NCBI GenBank assembly: GCA_903813345.2
Contig: CAIIXF020000007.1
Coordinates: 21,935,564 to 21,999,563 of the forward strand
From: Owenia fusiformis
Lineage: Eukaryota > Annelida > Polychaeta > Sabellida > Oweniidae
Reading direction: 5' to 3'
DNA length: 64,000 nucleotides
Shown: piece by piece, positions 34,721 to 47,159 of the stretch
How positions within the stretch are numbered: position 1 is the stretch's first letter
Layout of the letters: the number at the start of each line of letters is the position of its first letter
The notes under the pieces: generated by a model
The model's input: the letters and a program-made list of their open reading frames with translations, nothing else
Database searches by the model: none
What the model was told of the DNA's origin: nothing
Program-made: the position numbers and the translations under genes

Positions 34721-37700
34721 ATGATTACAAAGTTTCCTGTAACATTGGTAGTTATCATATGGGCATCCATTAGCCTCATAGAGAGTCATCAAAGATGCCC
34801 CTCATCATGTCACGTGAGACATCACGTTCTGGAATGTCGTGGTCGGCTACTACCCGATGATTTGAATAACGTTATCGTAGAATGTGTAACGCCTACGGTG
34901 ACAGAAATGTAAGTTCCACGTACCCTATCGATTAAAGAAAATTGCAAATAATACCATGTTCATAATATGATACTTCATGCGATATATAATTTGAATTGAC
35001 ACGTAAGTAAATTTTTGTCAAATAAAGTTAGCAATCCGATCGCGATCGTCAACACAATGTATGTCAAATGTAACTATTTTACCATGCAACATTAAATATG
35101 TTCTATAGCTGTTCCCAGCAATCCTATATCATCTTTCATTGGTTAACATGCAACTTTCGAAAATTCAGCAGTGAACCATGGTCAATTTGCGTCTTATGAA
35201 TGATTGGAATAAAGTCGATTTAATATCAGTCTCCGTGCAATACGATTCATTTAGATAGAATTATAGTAAATATCTATGTTATTGAAATTATAAGCTGTCA
35301 TCAAGGTGTTGATAAATTGTACATTTTTATTTCTTCCAGATATTTATCTCACAATGTGAAGAGATGTGATTGCAAGTGGTGGTTATTTCTCCAACAATTG
35401 AAGAAAAGGGATAACGTCAATGTCTTCAGCTACAAGCACAATCCGCAATGTTCTGGCAATCTTCGAAAGATTTGTGAGTTTCTATACGCAATTGCCCGCA
35501 ATTGTGACTGATTAGTTAACCTAAACGAGTTCCGAGTCCTATTTTCTTGATTTTGAAAAAGTATGGACGCCGAAAATATGAATATGGGTGTCCTCCCATT
35601 TCGCCCCTTCCCACTTTGCTCCTTCCCATTTCGCCCCTCATTTATTCCCATTTGGCCCCTTCCCATTTTGCCCCTATCCATTTCGCCCCTTCCCATTTTG
35701 CCCCTTTCCCAAATTGCCCCCTTCCCATTTCGCCCCTCATTCCCCCTTCGCCCCTTCCCATTTCGCCCCTTCCCAATTGGCCCCTTTCCCATTTCGCCCC
35801 TCGTTCATTCCCATTTCGCCCCTTCCCATTTCGCCCCTCATTTATTCCCATTTCGCCCCTTCCCATTTCGCCCCTACCCATTTCGCCCCTTCCCATTTCG
35901 CCCAATGGTCAATGGTCAATGCGATGTTTAAGTAGGTGGAGCTTAAAGCTGGCATGCAGCTTGCATCTCCTTATATGTTACCAGTTCTGACACAAGGGGC
36001 GATAGACAAGGGGTGAAATGGCAAAGGGGCAAAATGGGAAAGGGGCCAATTGGGAAGGGGCGAAATAGGACGGGGCGAAATGGGAAAGGGGCGACATGGG
36101 AAGGGGCGAAATGGGAAGGGGCGATAAGGGAAAGGGGAGATATGGGAAGGGAGCAACACGGGAAAGGGCTGAAATGGCAAAGGGGCAAAATGGGAAATGG
36201 GCGAAATGGGGAAGGGCCGAAATGGGAATAAATGAGGGGCGAAATGGGAATAAACCAGGAATATGCAATGACAAGATGTTAAGTATTTTATATCTGGATA
36301 AAGACTTTAAGGTTTTTGAACTACAAGTGCCTTCGTTTGTACCATTGTCACGAAATAGATGAAACTCCTAAAAACTTGCTATTACACAGAAAATAGAAAA
36401 AGTACCAATGGCCAGTATTATCATGTAACCAGCTAATCGATAGTACGTTTTAGACTTTCTAGGATACCACGGGTTGGGATCGAAAGATTTGTCTGCCGTT
36501 GGGAGCATGCTATTTTTCACAAATTATTTTTTACTGTTATACCTAAGACAATTACCTACCCAATGTTGGGTCATTTGCGGATAACCTTCACTTACGTTTG
36601 AAGTCCATAACGCTATGACTGTATGAGTATTAAAACGGCGCCGGAGTTTCATACTGTAAAATGTACCTTCTATTTCTAAAAAAAATCAAAACCATCATTC
36701 ACAGTTAGTTAGCTCGTACATATGTTGAATAATGGATGTGAATTTAATTTTATATGTCGTGCCTTCTGGGTGAAACTTGATGTACATGTAAATTGTGTAA
36801 TTGTAAATTACGAATGCATTTCTGTTTTAAAAACATGTGTGTTAATACCCCGGGGGGTTCACTGTATGTAAACTTTGACGGGGATCCTCGGCGCACATGA
36901 GGTACCTTTTTGACATTTGGTATGGCAATGGACACAAATTTTAAGATCTGGTATCAGAATGCTCCCCAAAATTATTACTTTGAGGTATGGGAATGTTGGG
37001 TTTTTTCCACTTTCTGGTATGAGAATGATTCTGTAAAATATGTTACCTCACATTTGTGATGTGACATTGGTCTAGTAGCTACACAAATCCTTAATTTGAG
37101 GTTGTTTTGGATTGTAATTCTCAAAGATCTGCCTCCTTTTCGAGGATTTATGTTTGAATATTATTTTTTTCTTTTGTGGTATGGCATTGGTCCTATATTT
37201 GGACATTTGTTATGGCATTGGTCTTACATTTGGACATTTGGTATGGTTTTTAGCGTTAATTTGGTTGGTCGGGGAACCCATTGAAATTTGACAGATTTTT
37301 ATGGGAATATATTGATATATTGAATTTTGTATACAGTGAACCCCGGGGTTTAATACTGCCATCTTTATCTTGGACTTGTGCCCATGTGAACACCTCAACT
37401 TCTTTTACAAATGATAGGTACAATGTATGACGATTCATATTTTATTTCTACAGGTACCAGAATGTATCAAAGTCACTACAATAGCCATACTGTTGAACGT
37501 CCACCTCATAATCACAGAAAAGAAACCAGACAAGACTTGGCAGAAAATAATTATCGAGTTCACAGAAAAGAGAGCATACGTCAAAATCAAAATGAAGTAA
37601 AAACGAAATCAGAGAAAGAAACCAACCGTGGGCCAAATGGCGACAAGGTGGACATTGAAAATAAGAGCAGTGGTCAAACTATGGAGGACACGGGTCCAAG

Positions 37701-40700
37701 ACGAATGAAAGAAGCTTTGGACAGTAATCTAAAAAACAAACATCAAGACACCAAATCAGATCCACAAGAACAGCTGTCAAATAGCAATGGCCTGGACAGT
37801 ACAGATCGATTGCTTCTTAGAGTTCTCCTCATGAAAATGAAAACTAGGAACGCGCCTCGCAGGCATCTTGACTCGACAAGAAAAGACAAAGTGTTACCCA
37901 AAACGGCAATACCTGACGAAGATGCTCTTACCCAGACAAGTGTGAATGCACCTGATACTAATATAGTTAAACGAATTAAAACGGTCAAAAAGAAGCATTA
38001 TACTCGTGACAATTATCCAGACGAGCGTATCCAAACATCTACAATAAAACCTGACATAAATTATCCACCAGACAGGCGTACCAAAGAAGCTAAAAAGAAT
38101 CATCTGAAGAATATAGAAATCAAGCGGAGAAAAATTCGGAGAACAAGAGCTGTTGAAACAGTACATGATGAGAAATCGAACAAAAGTGATGCTAATCATG
38201 TGCTTGCAAATGATATATCCTCGACCCCTATTCCAAACCAATTGCGAGTTAATCAATCAAAACCCATAGTAAAGAAAGTAGTAAAACTTGGCGCTAAACA
38301 TGAAACAGATAAGCAAGTGAAGCTAAATGCCACGGTTATTCCCGCAAAATCATCCACTCGTGCACCTACTCACACTCCTATAACAATTGGACAAGTACCC
38401 CCAACAACTGTCGTTACATCACATAGTACTAAAGTACCGTTAGAAAGTTCGAACGATATTTCAGTCACCAAACAAACACTGAGAGATTCACTTGTAAAAA
38501 TAGACAGGATGCCAATTCCTCTTCCTCAACAAAATATAATTGTATTGACTCCTGAAATAAACAACTTGAAAATGAATAATCTGGAAAGGCCGCCACTCGG
38601 AGATAACGCAAGCCAAAATTACAATGAGAAGCTGGCGCAACGTGAAATGGAAGAAATGAATTCCTTCGCCAGTGTGGAACAAATAAATAAAGAGCAAAAT
38701 ACACCATTGATGTCATCAGATAAAAATAAAAGCGCATCAATCTCAACCATCGCAGAAACGACTCTATCTAGTAACTCACAGGCTGGTGATAAAAATGACA
38801 AAACCACTACTGTAGCTTCTATTATGAAAGCACCAAAACATGAAATTATAAACAAAATGTCGACGACAATTAGTCCTCAATCTAAATACACATACAAGGG
38901 TCAACTTCCAAGAGTTTACATGCCTTTTATTCCAAATATCTACGGTCCCTTAAATGAGGCAAATGCCAAGTCAGACAAACATGTGTTAACAGCCAATGAT
39001 TTGATGCCACCTAGAGTGTACAAAGGGCAGATGTTGATTGGTCGAAAGCTTTACCCTCTTGATAAAACTAACAAAGAGTCTATGGATGCTTTAAAACAAT
39101 TTGTCACAGACACAAATAAGAAGATTTCTGTGCTGAGCAGAGCCAATACAAAGCATTTCTACATGAAGATTTTCCTGTATAAAATGATGAGATTCACAAA
39201 GACATACCTGGGAAAAGATGTACAACATTTAGTGGAAGGTTTGTTTACTCTTAATTTATTCATTTTATTTGATATAATTATGATTGTATGGATTAACTAA
39301 ACAAGCATACGTTAATGTCACTAGATCGTTATATTGTGGATTCAATGATGGACTCAGCCATCGCCCTAGCTAGTTCTTATGATTTATTTATTACGATATG
39401 ATATTACATTTCAGGACCAGTTAAGAGGACAATTATAAGCAAACGGTCTGTCAATAAGCCGAACGAAAATGACACAAGAAGATCGTTTAGAAAGCTGAGA
39501 AAAATGCACTTTAAACAAATGCCCTATACTACTTCCAAGAAAAAACATGCAAAACTTCCAAGCAAGAAAAAAGCAAGAAGGAAATGGAAACGATATTACA
39601 ACACAAGAAATACCAAAGATCAAAGGAAAATGGCCAAAATCAAAATGGCCAGTGCAAAACATCGAGGGATGAAAAAACTGAGACGACATAGAAAACAAAG
39701 AATGCTTAAACAGATAGGGAAACGTCATTACCTCACAAGAAATACAAAAGATCAAAGGAAAATGGCCAAAATCAAGAAGAACCGTGCAAGACTTCCAAGG
39801 CAGAAAGAATTACGAAGACAGAGAAAGCATAGAACTCTTCAAGAGAAAAGAAAATCAAGTAGACGGAGAAAACTAAGAAAACGCTTAAGTAAAGACAAAA
39901 CTCATTACACCACAAGAAATACAAAGGACAAAATTAAAAAGGGCGAAATTAATAAGAACTATGCAAAAGCGCTACGGAAGAGAAATCTAAGAAAACGAAT
40001 TAAGCATGAAATACTTCAGAAGAAAGGGAAACGACATTACATTACAAAAAATACAAAAGCTGAAAGAAAAACGGCCGAAATAAAGAAGAACCGTGCAAGA
40101 CTTCCGAGGCAGAAAGAATTGCGAAGACAGAGAAAGCATAGAACTCTTCAAAAGAAAAGAAAATCAAGTAGGCGGAGAAAACTAAGAAAACGCTTAAGTA
40201 AAGACAAAACTCATTACACCACAAGAAATACAAAGGACAAAATTAAAAAGGGCGAAATTAATAAGAACCATACAAAAGCGCTACGAAAGAGAAATCTAAG
40301 AAAACGAATTAAGCATGAAATACTTCAGAAGAAAGGGAAACGCCACTACATGACAAAAAATACAAAATATGAAAGAAAAACGGCCGAAATAAAGAAGAAC
40401 CGTGCAAAACGTATGAGAAAGAAAAAACAAAAAAGACAGAGAAAGCATAGAAAACCTAAGAAAGAGAAACGTAATGACATCACAAGAAATACAAAAGTTA
40501 AAAGGAAAGAAACCCAAATCAAAAAGCCCCGTGCAAAAAGTGTAAGGATGAAAAAACTGAGACGAAAGAGAAAACAAAGAAAGCTTAAAAAGCAAGTGAA
40601 ACGTCATTACATCAGAAGAAATACAAAATATCAAAGGAAAAGGGCCGAAGTCAAGAGGGATCGTGCAAAACATCCAAGGATGAAAAATTCAAGAAGCCGG

Positions 40701-43700
40701 AGAAAGCTTAGAAATCCTCAAAAGAGGACAAAATCAAGTACAAGGAGAAATCAAAGAAAACTTCCAAGTAAAGGGAAACGCCATTACATCACAAGAAATA
40801 TAAAAGACAAAAGGAAACAGACCCGAATCAAGCAGAAGCGTCCAAAACCTTTGAGGAAGAAAAAACTAAGAAGACGGGGAAAACATAGAAGACCTCAGAA
40901 GAAAGGGAAACACCATTACATCACACAAGAAATACAAAAGACAAAAGGAAGAAGCCCCAAATTAAGAAGTACCGTCCAAAACCGCCGAGAAAGAGAAAAC
41001 TAAGAAGACGGGGAAAACATAGAAGACCTCGGAAGAAAGGGAAACGCCATTACATCACAAGAAATACAAAAGACAAAATGAAAAAGCCCCAAATTAAGAA
41101 ATACCGTGCAAAACCGCCGAGGAAAGAAACCCAAATCAAAAAGGTCCGTGCAAAAAGTGTAAGGATGAAAAAGCTGAGACGGCAGAGAAAACAACGAAAG
41201 CTTAAAAAGCAAGGGAAACATCATTACATCAGAAGAAATACAAAATATCAAAGGAAGAGACCCAAAGTCAAGAGGCATCGTGCGAAACGTCCAAGGATGA
41301 AACATTCAAGAAGACGGATAAAGCAAATAAATCTTCAAAAGAGGAAAAAATCAAGTAGAAGGAGAAAGCAAAGAAAACTTCCAAGTAAAGGGAAACGACA
41401 TTACATCACAAGAAATATAAAAGACAAAGGGAAACAGACCCGAATCAAGCAGAAGCGTCCAAAACCTTTGAGGAAGAAAAAACTAAGAAGACGGGAAAAA
41501 CATAGAAGACATCAGAAGAAAGGGAAACGCCATTACATCATAAGAAGTACTAAAGACAAAAGGAAAAAGGCCCAAATTAAGAAGTACCGTGCAAAACCGC
41601 CGAGAAAGAGAAAACTAAGAAGACGGAAAAAACATAGAAAACCTCAGAAGAAAGGGAAACACCATTACATCATAAGAAATACAAAAGACAAAAGGAAAAA
41701 GGCCGAAATTAAGAAGTACCGTGCAAAACCGCCGAAGAAGAGAAAACTAAGAAGACGGAAAAAACATAGAAAACATCAGAAGAAAGGGAAACACCATTAC
41801 ATCACAAGAAATAAAAAAGAAAAAAGGGAAAGGCCCCAAATCAAAAAGAACCATGAAAAACCGCTGAGGAAGGGAAAACTAAAAAGACGGAGAAAACAAA
41901 GAAAAGCTCAGAAGAAAGGCAAACGCCATTTTATTACAAGAAATACAAAAGACAAAAGGAGAAACCATAGAAAACTCCAGATGAAAGAGAAACACAATTA
42001 CATCATAACAAATACAAAAGATAAAGGGGAAAAGACTCAAATCAAGAAGAACCGTGCAAAACTGCTAAGGAAGAACAAACTTAGAAGACGAATAAAACAT
42101 AGAAAACTTCAGAAGGGAAAAAATTCAAGTAAACTGAGAAAGCAAAGAAAACTCACGAGAAATTCAAAAGATAAAAAGAAAAGGGCCCAAATCAAGAAAG
42201 ATCATGTAAAAACTCTAAGGGGGATAAAATCAAGGAGAACGCTTGAGAGGAAGGGGAAACGCCATAGCACCACAAAAAATACAAAAGATCAGAAGAAAAG
42301 GGCCAAGCTCAAGAAAATCCATCCAAAACGTCTAAAGATGAAAAAGGATGAAAGTCAGGGGATGCAAAAAAATCTTCAAAAGGAGAAACTTCATCTTAAG
42401 AAATCTAAACTACATTACAAGACGAAGGATACCGAAGGCCAAAGTGAAAAGGCCAAAATTAAGAGGAATCGTGTAAAACGTCCAAGGAAGAACACTATCA
42501 AAAAGAGAAAGCTCGGAAAACTTCAAAAGAAAAGAAACCTCAAGGAGGGCCGCACCAAAGATCACAAGAACAAGGTCCAAACTAATAAAAAGATACAATT
42601 AAAAAAGTTAAAACAATCAAAAGGAAATAAACAAATGAAAAAATGGAAAAAATTGAAGAAACAGAAACAGCCAAGGCAAAATGCACGAAGTAAAAATAGG
42701 AAACAAATCAAACAATCAGAAAGGAAACAAATAAAGAAACAGAAAGATCTGAGTAAAAAAACACAACTAATTAAAAATAAACGCGGCAAACAATCTAGGA
42801 AAACACAACCAATAAAGAGATTGCAGATGAGACAAAAGAGCAAAATAGATAAGAAGAAAATGAGAAAGAAAAAATTAAAGAAACATACCGGACAAAGTGA
42901 AGAACTGTTTAAGAAGAAACGTATACATATATCAAAAGCAGAGAACAAAACGATCACATTGCATGTGAAGAGATTTCCATTAAAACACCATATTGGTCCA
43001 ACACTGTCATCGAAAAATAACAGAGGAAAACCGTTGAGAAATCATAATAAACAAAGGAAAAATGGGTCAATTAAAAAGGAAAATATCAACAGCTCAAACA
43101 GAACCAAAGTACGGCGACAAAGAAATGTTCCAACGGAAAAAGAGAGGCTAGCACTTTTGCAGAGACGAGAACGAAGAAGGAAAGCTCAGATGGAAAAACG
43201 AAAACAATTACGTAAAGAGAGATATAGACAATGGAAGGAATCTAAAAATAGGAGAAAACAAAAGCAACCGTCAGCTAGCATTCAACACTTACGAAACAAG
43301 AAACAACAGATTCAAAAGAAACAAGCAGACAGAAAGAAACTTATCCAACAATTTTGGATGGACCAACTGCGCAAGCATAGACACCTGAATCGAAAGATAC
43401 CAAGTGATGAGGAGAAAAGTATCGAACCATCGGTTCTACAGACGAAGCTAGCAATGAAAAATAATCCACGTGAACAAAATGACATCGAGGAAAGAATTGC
43501 CGAAACTGAATCGGAAAAGATCGGGGGGACATTGAAAAACGCCAAGCATGATTTGAAAAAGAAAGCTGAGACACACAAGAAGGACAAACAGAGACACGAG
43601 GTGGTAAAAGTTAGCAAAACGGAACAGAAAAGGAAGAAATCAAAAAATATTCGCAACAAGTTAAGTAAGAAACCTCAGACACCAAATAAAAAACGACACG

Positions 43701-46700
43701 AGCAAAGACGAGTTGAGGTGGAAATCAAAAAAATGCATCCAGAAAGAAAGAAATCAAATGATGTTCCAAAGGAGCCGAGTGTGAAATCGAAGACACATCA
43801 TAACAATATACACAAACAAAAACGCATTGAAGTTAGAATACACAAAACAGATGCGGGGAGAAATTCAAAATATATAATGAGTGAACCGAATGAGAAACAT
43901 AAGAAACATAAGGCGCATAATAACAAACTACACGAACAAAAACGTATTGAAGTTAGAGTCCACAAAACACACCCTGAGAGAAATTTGAAAAATAATCAGA
44001 ATGAGTCGAGTGAGAAATCTAAGACACATAAGAAAAATCTACATAAATATCATAAGAACGGTAAAATGGTTCACCATACGCCAAGGAAAAACTGGATGAG
44101 TTACGATGGCGAAAGGATTATCTCCACACACAGTTCGGAACCAAAGACTAAACCATATGTACCAGAAGAAGGTAAGTGTCCTCGTCCAATTATATACATG
44201 TTTAGAATCATAAAACCATTTGGTGTTCAGCTGGCTTTAAAGTCCTTATGTCAAAATATGTTTTTATCATCCATTTACTATTTGTCATGACTTTAAAAGA
44301 TATTTTATCAATTTAAAAAAAGATTTGAAAAAAGGTTGTTGGCTTTTCATTTCTCAAATATTCTCATTTCTCGCCATTTTTCAAATAAAAGTTTTAATCA
44401 TCAAATACTCCACTGCTGTATATTAAAAAGTGCAAAACGCATTATTTTTACACCACTGCAGATTTTTTCTAAATATGCTAAACTTCAAAAATAAATTCTG
44501 TATCTTTAAGGTGATGTTGTATCTTTTAGGTGATTATGTAGAAATATTTTGCAATGCGTGAGTGAAAAGAATTTAAGCCCAAGACTCAATGCATTGTGGC
44601 TGCTTCATTCCACTCAGGTGTTGTTCCCTAAACTTTGCATTCCCGATGCGCGGTCATGCAAACATTTGGAAACAGCACCTTCAAAGGAATGATTCAGCAT
44701 TGCACTGAGTTCAGGGCTTAAATCCTTAAACCAGGTTAAAGGGAAGAATATATATTTAAATATTATTGTACCATTGGTTTCTATGATACTTTCTATGGAA
44801 CTAAAATTGCATTTTTTCTCTGAACCATTTTCATGCATGGATTCATTTCACGCCTTTTTATGAACCAATTTTTTCTGCAAAATACACTTGAAGATTTATG
44901 CTATTGTGTGAGTTATCGCTTATTAAAAGATACGTGTAATCTCTAAAAATAAAAAATTTGCTAATTTGACAAGTGCTACATGTATGTTATGTACCTTCAT
45001 TGAAAATTACAGTTCATTCCATAGTGATGTTACCTAATGCCCGAGTCACATTTGCTCCGATTCATCGGCCGGCGTATTTTGTTCAAAACTGTATTTAGCA
45101 TAAGTGGGGTTTAATATCAAGTACCAGTTGATTTAATCTTGCAACAAATGTGCATCATTTACATCATCTCCAGATATGTACCGAGGTGACGTTTTTAAAG
45201 GCTCGGTGATTTAAACCAAGTCTAGATCTAATATTGGTTCAAAAAATAAATGATCGTTATGCCATGGTGGTTTTATTTTTTCAGCCAAGAGTCGACTTGA
45301 GAAATTAAAAGACAACTATGGAAGACCAATACCAGTTCTTAACGTCAAAGATCCTGTTCCAGTTCATGACCTAAAGCATCATCGAGTAAGTTGATCTTTA
45401 TCATAATAATAAGTACCAAGAGCAACATTTGAGGAACAAAAACTTAGACTTCATTATGGTTAATGCCACATCCCTTGTCCATGGGTATTCCGATTATTTC
45501 CATGAGCTGGGTCAGCGGTGCTCGATCTTGAAAGATGCTCTGCTAAGTCTCTGACGGCCATGGCAAACACTAAGTAGGATATAAGTATGACGCGACATCT
45601 ATTAAAACATAATTAAGCCTCACATCTTAACTATTTCTAGCGACTTGGTAACAATGGAATTAAAGATTATGAAAATAATAAATATTTATTTCAGATCAAA
45701 CAAGTCATGTACATTGATAGCGAGAATCGAAAAATATGGGATGAAAAGACAGACCAGTGGCGTAAAACGATGATATGCATCGTTATTGGCACAATAGTTG
45801 GGGTCATTCTCATCCTTATAGTTATACTGATAGCAGCCAATGTAAGTATTGAATTAACTATCGTTTCTTAAGAACTTGAGTGACTTGATCCATTGGCTTT
45901 CAATTAGATCTAGTTGAAAGCCCATGCTTGATTTTAGTATGGAAGCTGACACCTGAACGGTCATAGTTCAGTTCAGAGTTCAGGTTCAGTTCTATTTTTT
46001 CAGATATTTTAATGGAAGAGTGACTCATTCTACTACGGCTATAGTATTTTTACAACAGCTCTAAATAGATATAATTTCTTAGGCAACATTAGACAAGGAG
46101 CGATGAACAGATAAAGTGAGATTTTAAAGCATGTAAAGAGGCCTCATTTTTTGTAAAGTGGTCAAAATTCGATCGAATAAATTGACAACTTGACAAGTGT
46201 CTCCCAAATATCTTCTAAAATATTTATAACTCTGATCATCCTGACAATAGAAAGCAATCGGTGAGTAAGTATTTTAAAACTTGAAAAATTGAAATTATAT
46301 AAATAATAGGTTTTAGTTAAAAATGTTGATACCAAAATGAACATTTACAATATTTGACGCATTTAAAGATGGCAGTACTAATATTCACGTCATTTCGGAT
46401 TCAGAGGCCACCGTGCAGTTGCCTGCTTTCCAGTCTTGCTTACCCTATACTATTCACCATCCTCAAACTTTCGAAAAGAATAAACTAATGAATTTCACAA
46501 TTGATTCTGTTTTTTTCAGTTATGTATTGAAAGAAACGAAGCAAGACGCCGTAGAGCTTTACTTGAGGGTGCAGGCTTATGTTACAGTTGTAACAGGAAT
46601 AATGCATTGGATATAGCAAGGGCGGAGTTATCTCATGGCGACAAGGTAAAATATGTTTTAATGTACATCGTTTCTATAGTTACCAAAAAGTCTGTGTGGT

Positions 46701-47159
46701 TTCATTCCTTCTAAACCTTCTTTACTTGCCCGATTGAGTATAAAGGTATGAGGGAAATGGTTGTAATTAGATTGAGGTTCCTTGACAATTGAGGGGGAAT
46801 AGTAATCCTTAGACGTCATATGTTAGTAGTAACACGTTCACGTACAAGTTCACTGTAAAACGTGTAGCTTAACCGTCCTGATATCTCGTTCTGGAACGGC
46901 TGATTGATAGAAAGTCCCACAAAGTCAAATGATACAAAAACCAACCAATTTAGGAAATTGATTTTCTTAGCAGTAAAATCCACACTCTTGAAATGCATGA
47001 AGCAAATGAATGATGACTGTGATAAGCTATAACTAAATATAACATGAATAAATGAGGATTTTTTCTTTCCAGGAGTCGTATGAACATCTACTTAGGGCAC
47101 AGAGAAACAAGTCCATGGGAAAAAGAGGGAGCACATTATTATCAGACTCTGACTCTTAA
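34721..47159 (+). CDS. Gene A: giant single-pass membrane protein with LRRNT/LRRCT head and polycationic repeat ectodomain
   Basis: Coding exons are 34721-34908, 35340-35473, 37454-39238, 39415-44171, 45285-45385, 45695-45841, 46520-46645 and 47073-47159. All are GT-AG and phases agree, giving about 2,440 residues if a 2-bp insertion near 40922-40927 is discounted. Residues 1-22 form a signal peptide. CPSSCHVRHHVLECRG with LPDDL is an LRRNT-like cap, and CDCKWWLFLQQL...CSGNLRKIC is an LRRCT-like cap. Residues ~110-700 are polar and Lys/Thr-rich. Residues ~703-2287 are extremely Lys/Arg-rich, with about 21 copies of a ~44-residue unit (HYITRNTKDKRKK...). A helix (MICIVIGTIVGVILILIVIL) at ~2346-2366 anchors it, and a ~70-residue tail has CYSC. 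An acceptor at 34718 just before the ATG implies a 5' non-coding exon. Function unknown; an extracellular polycation is inferred. Confidence 0.85.
35594..36247. repeat. Inverted pair of minisatellite arrays in intron 2 of gene A
   Basis: Array 1 (about 35594-35903) repeats a ~15-bp unit, CCCATTTCGCCCCTT. Array 2 (about 36011-36247) repeats its complement, GGGGCGAAATGGGAA. A spacer of about 107 bp separates them. The arrays can pair along most of their length. Open frames on both strands here come from the repeat and are not genes. Confidence 0.9.
36841..37356. mobile_element. ~516-bp inverted-end element in intron 2 of gene A
   Basis: GTTAATACCCCGGGGGGTTC at the left matches, inverted, GAACCCCGGGGTTTAATAC-type sequence at the right, each continuing with CACTGTAT. 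The interior repeats GGTATGG(C/G)ATTGG-like phrases (TTTGGACATTTGGTATGG and similar). It lies 97 bp upstream of exon 3. Confidence 0.75.
39560..42480 (+). repeat. Coding tandem repeat of gene A, ~132-bp (44-codon) unit, about 21 copies
   Basis: The landmark HYIT(R/K)NTKDKRKK recurs about 21 times. A clean run from about 41522 to 41920 has copies exactly 132 bp apart. In one such unit 24 of 44 residues are Lys or Arg and only two are acidic. A larger duplication with a 309-bp (103-codon) shift is visible at 39891/40200, and another pairs about 40780-40880 with 41390-41490. Copies drift in sequence toward the 3' side. Confidence 0.9.
40922..40927 (+). other. 2-bp insertion frameshift in gene A
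   Basis: The repeat landmark normally reads CATTACATCACAAGAAAT. Here it reads CATCACACAAGAAAT, with an extra CA in a CACACA run. The upstream frame then stops at 41003. The downstream frame is open from this point to 44290 and continues the 44-residue repeat exactly. Removing two bases restores the repeat, so this is an indel and not an intron. Confidence 0.85.

Noticed and set aside
35594-36247. CRISPR-like array
   Set aside because: The ~15-bp units are contiguous with no unique spacers, and the DNA is clearly eukaryotic.
35430-36274. Numerous overlapping frames on both strands rich in Pro-Phe-Pro or Gly-Lys-Gly
   Set aside because: They are translations of the intronic minisatellite, present in all frames of both strands.
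42410-43659. Minus-strand frames with Phe/Cys/Leu-rich hydrophobic sequence
   Set aside because: They are antisense of Lys-rich codons (AAA/AAG gives Phe/Leu); no independent support.
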